NCBI RefSeq assembly: GCF_963675585.1
Contig: NZ_OY776414.1
Span: 165,001-229,000, forward strand
Reading direction: 5' to 3'
From: an uncultured Draconibacterium sp.
GTDB lineage: Bacteria > Bacteroidota > Bacteroidia > Bacteroidales > Prolixibacteraceae
DNA length: 64,000 bases
Made by a program: the position numbers and the translations under genes. Under the pieces are notes generated by a model, which did no database searches, had not been told where the DNA came from, and saw only the letters and a program-made list of their open reading frames with translations. Of this stretch, positions 33,060 through 43,541 are shown one piece after another; the first letter of the stretch is position 1, and each line of letters begins with the position of its first letter.

Positions 33060-33251
33060 CTATGCTAGTTTTACATTCACGGCATTAAGACCTTTTTTAC
33101 CTTCTTCTAAATCGAAAGTAACTTCGTCATTTTCCTGGATTTCGTCTTTACATCCACTGATGTGTACGAAATACTCTTTTGTTGATTCTGCGTCTTTAAT
33201 GAAACCAAATCCTTTGGTGTCATTGAAGAACTTTACTGTTCCTTTATTCAT
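33060..33251 (-). CDS. Cold-shock domain protein (CspA family)
   Basis: A 63-residue single cold-shock domain. RNP1 is KGFGFI and RNP2 is YFVHIS, flanked by the standard TVKFFNDTKGFG start and a QENDEVTFDLEEGKKGLNAVNV end. It binds single-stranded RNA and DNA and acts as an RNA chaperone. The minus-strand leader is about 30-40 bases from a TACTTTGC box (one base short of the Bacteroidota -7 consensus). An intrinsic terminator follows the gene. Confidence 0.96.
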   Translation of the reverse strand: MNKGTVKFFNDTKGFGFIKDAESTKEYFVHISGCKDEIQENDEVTFDLEEGKKGLNAVNVKLA

Positions 33252-33529
33252 GATATTTTTAAAAAATTAATGGGCGCAAAGTACAACTAATTATTGGAAA
33301 AATACCAATTAACATACACTTATCTCTGTTTTTCATAACATTGTACTGATATTTAGTATTTTATTTGACTTTTAATGAGTTAAAAGTTCAACAATAATGG
33401 AATATTTGAAAATTGAGATTACAATTTTATGGTTTCACATTGTACTTTGAATCACTTTTTTGCAATAGGAATCCAAATTTCTTCTTCCGATTCGGGATCG
33501 TTGTTTTTGTATTTTTCGCCCAAATTCTT

Positions 33530-33736
33530 TTATTTTCTCTTAACCTCCTGCAGTTCTTTGTTTTTTTTGCTCCAGGCCAGGCAGGCGGCATAAGTTGTTT
33601 CTGCATATGGTATCAGATCCTTAAAATCTGTTAGCAGGCGGTCTTCCACCAGGTCGTGTAATTCTCCACCTTTTTGGCTTGCAATAAATTTAAGTTTGTT
33701 AACCAACTTCTCGAGTTCTTTAATTTCTTCGCTCAT
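33530..33736 (-). CDS. CCE_0567/Rop-like (DUF683) small protein
   Basis: A 68-residue helical protein: EIKELEKLVNKLKFIAS, then GGELHDLVEDRL and ETTYAACLAWSKKNKELQE. The K-L-V-x-K-L-K, L-H-D-L-x-E-D and T-Y-x-A pattern matches the Rop-like/DUF683 family, which includes the cyanobacterial CCE_0567 metal-binding dimer encoded in nif clusters. No nitrogenase genes are in this window. The family assignment is from motif memory; the role here is unknown. Confidence 0.68.
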   Translation of the reverse strand: MSEEIKELEKLVNKLKFIASQKGGELHDLVEDRLLTDFKDLIPYAETTYAACLAWSKKNKELQEVKRK

Positions 33737-33926
33737 ACTTCTAATTTTATTGCTTGCGAAAGAAGCAAAGCGAATGCCAAAATCATAAATTTCTGATTTT
33801 TACAGGAATGAGTTTTTTTATCCTACATATATGTTGGTAATCGTCGTTAATTATCTACAAAAATGTGGGGATTGTTTCATTGCTATTCTTTATTGTCTGT
33901 TAATGTCCTTATCATCAGAGGCGACA

Positions 33927-33953
33927 AGATGCTGAAACAAGTTCAGCATGACG
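33927..33953. repeat. Dispersed palindromic repeat, partial copy 3
   Basis: ATGCTGAAACAAGTTCAGCAT within this block is identical to one arm of the 107-bp repeat at 42354-42460. The arm itself is an 8-bp palindrome (ATGCTGAA/TTCAGCAT). It follows the end of the RimJ/L-type gene on the minus strand. Confidence 0.72.
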
Positions 33954-33974
33954 ACCAAAAAAGGTTCTGACTTT

Positions 33975-34523
33975 CTACGAATAGTCATTTTCGGTTTTTA
34001 CCAAACGGTAAAACATCAGTTCCTCCGTGTCGTTGGGCAGTGTGATGTATTTTTCGAAACGGAGGCCAATTTTCTCCAGTAATTTGCGCGAATTCTTATT
34101 GGCAGGAAGTGTAATCGCATTAATTTCTACCAGAGAGAACAGTTCAAAGCCCGCCGTTTTTATTTTATCCGCAGCTTCAAAAGCATATCCTTTTCCTTCG
34201 AATTCGGGTAAAAAGGCAAAACCAATGTCGATTCCTTCCAGGCCCACCCGGTCATTTAGTCCGCAAGTACCCAATTTTACATCATCGCTTTTTCGAATTA
34301 CCATGTAATTGCCAAAACCCAGTCGTTTAAGTTGCGGGTACATTTTCTCTTTTATGTATTTACATGCCTCTTCAACCGATTTCACATTCCGATCGCCAAT
34401 AAATTTTAACCACGACTCGCTGTTTAATAGCTTAAAAATAAATTCGGCATCATCTACCATGCACGGTCTAATAAATAAACGTTCGGTTTCGAATGTTTTG
34501 TAGCGTACTCCGTCAATCTGCAT
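33975..34523 (-). CDS. GNAT acetyltransferase, RimJ/RimL type
   Basis: A 182-residue protein with the RimJ/RimL signature: FETERLFIRPCMVDDAEFIFKLLN at the N-terminus, DIGFAFLPEFEGKGYAFEAADKI as the acetyl-CoA motif, and NAITLPANKNSRKLLEKIGLRFE at the end. Such enzymes acetylate ribosomal protein N-termini or small-molecule amines. ATG 34523 is preferred to one at 34586 because the conserved ETERL motif follows it at the usual distance. Confidence 0.88.
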   Translation of the reverse strand: MQIDGVRYKTFETERLFIRPCMVDDAEFIFKLLNSESWLKFIGDRNVKSVEEACKYIKEKMYPQLKRLGFGNYMVIRKSDDVKLGTCGLNDRVGLEGIDIGFAFLPEFEGKGYAFEAADKIKTAGFELFSLVEINAITLPANKNSRKLLEKIGLRFEKYITLPNDTEELMFYRLVKTENDYS

Positions 34524-34600
34524 CTTCGTATTTTTTTGTAAATAAACGAAATTTTGACCATTGAAAGGTATGAATTCATGCTTCAAACTGACGCCTTTTT

Positions 34601-34640
34601 AAAAAAGGAAAGGCCTGCCGGAGCAAGCCTTTTCTTTTTT
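34601..34640. terminator. Bidirectional-looking terminator downstream of beta-galactosidase
   Basis: A 10-bp stem AAAGGCCTGC / GCAAGCCTTT (one wobble) has a 4-base loop (CGGA; TCCG on the minus strand). It is bordered by an A-run on one side and a T-run on the other. It lies just past the beta-galactosidase stop on the minus strand. Confidence 0.82.
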
Positions 34641-34654
34641 TATCAGAATTGGTC

Positions 34655-37990
<3,336 letters not shown>

Positions 37991-38093
37991 TTATAGTATT
38001 GTTTTTAAAATGACGATAGATTTTGTTTTTATACCTACTAAGCAAATGGTGAAGTTTATAAAAACGAAAGACCCAAATTTATAAATTGAGTAC

Positions 38094-38131
38094 AAATAAA
38101 ACAGCTGTTCTTAATGAAAAGAACAGCTGTT
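38094..38131 (-). terminator. Intrinsic terminator of the kelch lipoprotein gene
   Basis: A perfect 13-bp stem AACAGCTGTTCTT / AAGAACAGCTGTT (38100-38112 and 38119-38131) with a 6-base loop is followed by TTTATTT on the minus strand. It lies 50 bases beyond the gene stop. Confidence 0.8.
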
Positions 38132-38181
38132 AATAGAGAAATGGTATTTAAATAGGTTTACTCTATAATATGTAATGGTTT

Positions 38182-39219
38182 TTAGTACGAATCTGCAGAC
38201 GGAACTTTCAAACTTTCGTCGTATTCCAGCGTTGGATCGAAACACCAAAGATCGTCGTAATAGTAACTTGAACTGCGGCCTGTTGCAATATAACCTTGCG
38301 AGTTAATTACAAAACCAACTGCATTGGTCCTTGCTGAACCTTCAAATGATGTTCTTTCTTCCCATAAATCTGTTTGTGGATCGTACGCCCAAATATTTGT
38401 AAGCATCGATCCAACGCTTCCGGTTGCCAAATAACCAATGCCGTCAATCGTGTATCCAACTCCGTCGATACGTGCAATTGTAGTGTAATCGTCGTCGTAA
38501 CTTAAATCGTCGTCGCTATCCGAAATCTCACGTTTTTCTGTCCACAAACCTGTTGACGGATCGTATTCAAAAATATCGTCTAAATAAACGCCGTTATCAA
38601 TTCCTGAAACAATATAAGCTTTCCCGTCGATTACAAACGATGCTGCATCACGTCTTTTTGGTCCCGAAAAACTTACGATCATTTCCCATGAGTCAGAAGC
38701 CGGATCGTAGGAGTAAAAATCTTTTAAATGATTGCCGTCGTATCCGCAACCCACATATCCTTTGTTATTAATGGCAAAACTGCTTGCTCCGTAGCGGGCG
38801 CTCCCCATAAAATCGGCTACTTGTTTCCAGCTGTCAGTGGTCGGGTCGTATTCCCAGAAATCGTTTAACTCGTCATCGCCATCGTAACCGGTACCTACAT
38901 AACCTTTGCCGTTTGCTGTAAAAGCAACAGCTCCGTTTCGGGCAACTCCGGGAAAGTCAGCAATTGCCGACCAGTTATTCGTTGTGGCATCGTATTTCGA
39001 AAAATCAGATAAACGGTCGTCACCATCGTAACCTGTTCCAATGTATGCGATATCGTTAATTACAAAACAAACCGCATCACTTCGTCCGTCGGAAACCGTG
39101 TATGCCTTTCTCCACCAATCGCCCTCTGTAATATCGTCATCGTCATCGCTTCCGCACGAAACAAGTATAAAGGTGCTTAGCAAAAGGAATAAAAGGAATT
39201 TAGTATTCTTCATCATCAT
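38182..39219 (-). CDS. Kelch-repeat lipoprotein
   Basis: About 345 residues with a lipoprotein signal ending in LVSC, then acidic residues (GSDDDDD), a pattern linked in Bacteroidota to surface export of lipoproteins. The rest is a six-bladed kelch propeller with repeats such as GYVGTGYDGDDELNDFWEYD and GKAYIVSGIDNG. Three tandem ATGs (39219, 39216, 39213) make the exact start uncertain. It is divergent from the DUF4270 gene; such pairing suggests a shared cell-surface role. No enzymatic residues are identifiable. Confidence 0.88.
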   Translation of the reverse strand: MMMKNTKFLLFLLLSTFILVSCGSDDDDDITEGDWWRKAYTVSDGRSDAVCFVINDIAYIGTGYDGDDRLSDFSKYDATTNNWSAIADFPGVARNGAVAFTANGKGYVGTGYDGDDELNDFWEYDPTTDSWKQVADFMGSARYGASSFAINNKGYVGCGYDGNHLKDFYSYDPASDSWEMIVSFSGPKRRDAASFVIDGKAYIVSGIDNGVYLDDIFEYDPSTGLWTEKREISDSDDDLSYDDDYTTIARIDGVGYTIDGIGYLATGSVGSMLTNIWAYDPQTDLWEERTSFEGSARTNAVGFVINSQGYIATGRSSSYYYDDLWCFDPTLEYDESLKVPSADSY

Positions 39220-39505
39220 GACTTTTTTATTTAAAAAATGGTTTAAAATTCTTTTTTTCTCACGCAAACCTAAGTTACCAATGGTTGATAAAAAAGGAAT
39301 TTGGACTAAGCGCTGATAAGTATAGATGAAACCGTGATCTTTATCTTTTTATCGCGATAAATGTCGGATTTATCGATGTTTTGTAGTTAAAAAGTTCTAA
39401 AAGCGCGACATATCGTGGGTTTGTCTGTTTCAATGGGCAATTAGTATATAATCTTTTTTCACCAGCTTTTTCTTTTCTTCTTTTGAGCCGAAAACAGAAA
39501 AGAAG

Positions 39506-40822
39506 ATGAAGAGTAAAACAATTATTTATTTGTTAGGACTTTTAATGTTGTTATCGTGCGAAAGTGAGGAAGATCTGTTGATTTCGCTGGGTGATAATTT
39601 TATAAATTCAGAAACTACCGTAGCGCTTGTAGATACCTTGTCGGTTGAGCTTTCTACTTTTAAACTCGATTCGGTTGCTACATCGGGCACAGGTTATATG
39701 CTGGTTGGAAAATACAGCGATTTGTACCTGGGCGAAGTACGTGCAACCGGGTATTTACAAATTGATTATCCGACCACTGTTGATGTGGATGATGACGAAA
39801 TATTTGATTCAATTTGTATTGAATTACCTTACAGCGGTATGGCGTATGGCGATACTCTGGCATACCAAACAATTAGTTTGCACCGTGTTTTAGCCGACAT
39901 TGAACCCGCGGATGAGGACGAAAGTAACTTGTACAACACAACATCGTTCCCTTATGACGAGGAAGCCCTGGCTGTTAAAACATTTCGGGCAAAACCCAAC
40001 AAATACGAAAATTTGGAAATTCGTTTGGCGGATGAACTTGGGACAGAGTTTCTGGATCTTTTAAAAGATGAGAACGATGGAATTGATGGCTCGAGTGATT
40101 TTATCGAGTATTTTAAAGGACTGGCATTTAAAGGAAGTGAGAATAATACTGCTCTTTTGTCTTTTACCGCCGACACTACCTTAAAAATAGTTTTATACAC
40201 ACATTTAATAGGTGAAGAGAAAACAGATCATACTTTTACTTTTCCGCTAAGCTCCAGCTGCGAACAATTTAATTCCATTTCGAATGATGTGTCCGGATTA
40301 CCTGTTGAAAATGTAATCACTCAGCGCGAAGAAATAAGTTCGGATTACCTGAGTAAAATGGCTTATTTACAGGCCGGTATGGGATACATTCCCCGGGTTG
40401 ATTTTCCATCGTTGGGAAAAATACTCGAGGTTGATCATAAAAACTACCTCTACAAAGCGGTGTTGGTAATGCGGCCTGTAATAAACAAAGAAGATGATGT
40501 GGCATTGCCCGAAAACTTAATTCTGTATACAACCGACAAACATAATAACGTTGTTTCTGAGCTAAGCGATGATGATGGGAATACGGTGTATGGCAATTAC
40601 TATTACGACGAGTATTATAACGAAAATACATACTATTCGTTTGATGTAACCGATTTTTTATACGATGAACTGGCTGACAATTATGTTGATCCGGATAACG
40701 GTCTCCTAATAATGTTTGGTACTACCGAATTTAAAGGTTCGTTAAGCAGGATTGTTTTTGATGGCCGCGAAGGAACAAGTTATCGCCCTTACCTGAATTT
40801 GTATTATGTATTTTATGATTAG
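39506..40822 (+). CDS. DUF4270 family lipoprotein
   Basis: A 438-residue lipoprotein (LLSC, Cys18) with the DUF4270 opening: LISLGDNFINSETTVALVDTLSVELSTFKLDSV, then YLVGKYSDLYLG-type and GYLQIDYP-type segments. The C-terminal part (YSFDVTDFLYDEL and a final TSYRPYLNLYY) is the conserved end of the family. It ends 49 bases before the start of an outer-membrane barrel gene and is divergent from a kelch lipoprotein. Its biochemical function is undescribed as far as I know. Confidence 0.85.
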   Translation: MKSKTIIYLLGLLMLLSCESEEDLLISLGDNFINSETTVALVDTLSVELSTFKLDSVATSGTGYMLVGKYSDLYLGEVRATGYLQIDYPTTVDVDDDEIFDSICIELPYSGMAYGDTLAYQTISLHRVLADIEPADEDESNLYNTTSFPYDEEALAVKTFRAKPNKYENLEIRLADELGTEFLDLLKDENDGIDGSSDFIEYFKGLAFKGSENNTALLSFTADTTLKIVLYTHLIGEEKTDHTFTFPLSSSCEQFNSISNDVSGLPVENVITQREEISSDYLSKMAYLQAGMGYIPRVDFPSLGKILEVDHKNYLYKAVLVMRPVINKEDDVALPENLILYTTDKHNNVVSELSDDDGNTVYGNYYYDEYYNENTYYSFDVTDFLYDELADNYVDPDNGLLIMFGTTEFKGSLSRIVFDGREGTSYRPYLNLYYVFYD

Positions 40823-40871
40823 TCAATTCAGTCAAAGCCTTCTTTTTATTTTCATAAACAGTAGTAAATAT

Positions 40872-42125
40872 ATGATCGATCAAATAAAATTACAAACAAA
40901 GCAAATAATTGTATTTCTTTTGGTTTTGGCCGGAGGTAGTTCTCAGGGGCAAAATACGGTATCTCCGTATTCAATTTTTGGCCCCGGCGAAATTCAGAAC
41001 AAAGGTTTTGGAACCAACAAAGGCATGGGAGGAGCAGGAATTGCTCTTGAATCGGGGAATTATTTAAACAACCTGAATCCTGCATCGTACGCGGGAATGG
41101 ACAGTTTGCGTTTAATTGTGGAATTAGGGCTTGAAGGAAAAGCTTACGGTATAAATACAAGCAAAGACAGTTATACCGGTTTTAATGCTAATTTGGCCTA
41201 CCTGGCACTCGGGTTTAAATACACACCCTGGCTGGCTGGTTCGTTTGGTGTGGTTCCGTTTTCGAGTATTGGCTACTCCATCGACCGCATAAATTATGTG
41301 GAGGGATTAAATCAGCCATATACTTCTAATTATGTGGGAAGTGGCGGAATCAGTCAGTTTTATTTTTCGAATGCAGCGCGTTTGGGAAAACATTTGTCGC
41401 TGGGTGCCACTGTTTCGTATATGTTTGGCTCGCTTATTCAGGAAGAAAACCTTGAACAGACTGACGTTGTTCCTGATATAATGATTGAAAGAAAGGATTA
41501 CTTGCGAAGTATGTATTTTGATTTTGGTTTGCAGTACAAATTCAGCACGCAATGCCAAACGTATTCCATGGGAGTAACGTATGCTTTCGAGCAAAGCTTA
41601 AACTCCAACCACATTGTTAATTTGTACAACAGTAGCAGCACACTTTTGCAGGGTTACAGCGAAAAAACCGATTATTTGGTTGTGCCTCAAATTATAGGAG
41701 CCGGTTTTGGTGTAAAAGGGAAACGATACAGTCTGGCTCTTGATTACACCTTTCAGGGATGGGCAGGAATTAGTTATCCTATTCAGTACAATGAATTTGT
41801 TGACTCGCACAAATTTGCCATGGGAATGGAACTTAATCCCTGGGATCATCGGGCAATAAACTCGTTCTATAAAAACTGGACGTATCGTTTTGGTGTAAAT
41901 TACGAATCGTCGTACTTAACTTTTGGAAATTCAACCATTAAAGACCGAAGTGTTACACTTGGCCTGGGAATTCCATTATACGGAGCATTATCGAAAATTG
42001 ATTTTTCGGTAACCGGCGGTATAAACGGAACTGTTTCGAATAAACTGATTCAGGAAAAATACCTTATGTTTAATCTTGGAGTTAGTTTAAACGAGATTGC
42101 ATTTATAAAACGTAAGATTGACTAG
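40872..42125 (+). CDS. Outer-membrane beta-barrel protein downstream of DUF4270
   Basis: A 417-residue protein with a signal peptide (cleavage near GSSQGQ). A SPYSIFGPGEIQNKGFG opening, a GMGGAGIALESGNYLNNLNPASYAGMD segment and many alternating aromatic strands follow. The 'mgg-G-i-A...l-N-P-A-s' motif is shared with FadL/PorV-type barrels. ATG 40872 is chosen since the frame further upstream overlaps the DUF4270 stop. A strong terminator follows at 42210. It may carry or present the DUF4270 and kelch lipoproteins at the surface (inference). Confidence 0.82.
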   Translation: MIDQIKLQTKQIIVFLLVLAGGSSQGQNTVSPYSIFGPGEIQNKGFGTNKGMGGAGIALESGNYLNNLNPASYAGMDSLRLIVELGLEGKAYGINTSKDSYTGFNANLAYLALGFKYTPWLAGSFGVVPFSSIGYSIDRINYVEGLNQPYTSNYVGSGGISQFYFSNAARLGKHLSLGATVSYMFGSLIQEENLEQTDVVPDIMIERKDYLRSMYFDFGLQYKFSTQCQTYSMGVTYAFEQSLNSNHIVNLYNSSSTLLQGYSEKTDYLVVPQIIGAGFGVKGKRYSLALDYTFQGWAGISYPIQYNEFVDSHKFAMGMELNPWDHRAINSFYKNWTYRFGVNYESSYLTFGNSTIKDRSVTLGLGIPLYGALSKIDFSVTGGINGTVSNKLIQEKYLMFNLGVSLNEIAFIKRKID

Positions 42126-42209
42126 GGGAGAAACAAAGATTTGTGCATGTGTGATTTGCCCCGGTTTATGGAATTGGTTTTCAGAAAATAAAAACTGATT
42201 TGTCACTAA

Positions 42210-42244
42210 AAAAGGTAATTACGTTTTATACATAATTGCCTTTT
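42210..42244 (+). terminator. Intrinsic terminator after the outer-membrane barrel gene
   Basis: A 12-bp stem AAAAGGTAATTA / TAATTGCCTTTT (one wobble) with T-rich 3' flank. It lies 85 bases beyond the stop. Confidence 0.8.
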
Positions 42245-42353
42245 CTTGTGGTTATAATCATTGGTGTCCGATAAACATGAAACAGATTCCTCTCCCATAG
42301 CTCCCCAAAACCGTAACACATTGTCATTCTGAGAGTCTCCCCGTTTTTTTGAA

Positions 42354-42460
42354 TAGGCAAAATGAGAAAATGACAGAGATGCTGAAACAAGTTCAGCATG
42401 ACGTTTCAGGGAAATTACAGTATAAGTTAAGAACGTCACCCTGAATTTATTTCAGGGTCT
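42354..42460. repeat. Dispersed 107-bp palindromic repeat, copy 2
   Basis: This aligns without gaps over 107 bases with 24595-24701. It contains the perfect palindrome ATGCTGAA-ACAAG-TTCAGCAT and, 34 bases on, an inverted arm CCTGAATTTATTTCAGG, so the pair can fold as a larger hairpin. A further related fragment (AGATGCTGAATCCGTCAGCT) follows at 42491. The rest of the 42126-42573 gap holds no gene. Confidence 0.75.
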
Positions 42461-42573
42461 ACTTGTCAAATGGCTAATAGTTTATAATAAAAGATGCTGA
42501 ATCCGTCAGCTGACGGACAGGATGAGGTGAAAGTAAAAATTATGATTTAATACGATTATTCATAAATCTAAAA

Positions 42574-43302
42574 TCAGATACGAAGTTCTTCCATTTTTTC
42601 ATTAAAAATATGACGGTAACTTTCTCCAATTGGTATGTGTTTGTCGTGTATCATCACCTGCGTTTTATTAATCGAATTAATGTGGTCGAGCCCAACAATA
42701 TACGATTTATGGATGCGTGAGAATTTATCGGCAGGTAAATTTTGCTGCAGCTTTTTTAATGAATTTAATGTAATAACCGGTTTGTCTTTTTGCGAGGTGT
42801 ATATTTTTATATAGTCTTTTAAACCTTCGATGTATAAAATTTCATTTACACGAATGAGCAGCGTTTTGTAATCGGTTTTTACCAAAACGGTTTTGTTTTG
42901 CTGAGCGACTTGTTCCGATTTTTCGAATGCAGAAATTTCCCTTTTTGTAGCAAGCGAATTGTTTTCGTAAGCTTTGTTTGCTGTTCGCAAAAAACGATCG
43001 AAAGTAACAGGTTTAAGTAAAAAATCGATGGCATTTAAATTATAGGCTTCAACTGCCAGTTCCGGAGTATCTGAAATAAAAACAACCATGGGTTTGTGTT
43101 CGAGGCTTTTTACAAAATCAATTCCGGATACACGCTGTAATTCTGTATCCACAAAAATGATGTCGATTTTACGGCTTTGTAAAATTTCGTAAGCATCGAA
43201 AACAGAGGAGCAAAAAGAAATCAAATTAAAATAAGGCACCAGGTTCAAATATTCTTTGATCTGATTTTGTGCATGTGGCTTTTCAATTAATATACAATTC
43301 AT
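42574..43302 (-). CDS. LytTR response regulator with degenerate receiver
   Basis: A 242-residue protein. The receiver keeps the phospho-acceptor Asp52 (IIFVDTEL) and Lys97 (FLLKPV), but the acidic pair near the N-terminus is replaced by Glu7-Lys8 (ILIEKP), so Mg-dependent phosphorylation may be impaired. The C-terminal LytTR DNA-binding domain (about 140-240) has VNEILYIEGLKDYIKIYT and FSRIHKSYIVGLDHINSI. No histidine kinase gene is adjacent. It may work without phosphorylation or with a distant kinase. Confidence 0.86.
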   Translation of the reverse strand: MNCILIEKPHAQNQIKEYLNLVPYFNLISFCSSVFDAYEILQSRKIDIIFVDTELQRVSGIDFVKSLEHKPMVVFISDTPELAVEAYNLNAIDFLLKPVTFDRFLRTANKAYENNSLATKREISAFEKSEQVAQQNKTVLVKTDYKTLLIRVNEILYIEGLKDYIKIYTSQKDKPVITLNSLKKLQQNLPADKFSRIHKSYIVGLDHINSINKTQVMIHDKHIPIGESYRHIFNEKMEELRI

Positions 43303-43541
43303 TCTTGGGCTGGTTTTCTATGTTTCTTGTTTTCTACAGAATGTTTAAAGAGCTTCTGCAATTTATGAACTAATACAGATGAAAGTTAATTTACCATACC
43401 GAAAAAAACTTAAGATGTCTTAACGGGTGTTAAAGTTGCGCCTCAAAACGTATTATTTCGGTTTAAAAAGTAGGGTGAAGTTTATAACGAAATCGAAATT
43501 CAGCACAAAAATGGTAGCACTGTTTTTGTTGAAACTAGTTG

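Noticed and set aside
38300-39130. Repeated similar DNA segments considered as a direct-repeat array
   Set aside because: They encode the kelch propeller blades in a continuous reading frame, so they are protein repeats rather than a CRISPR or satellite array.
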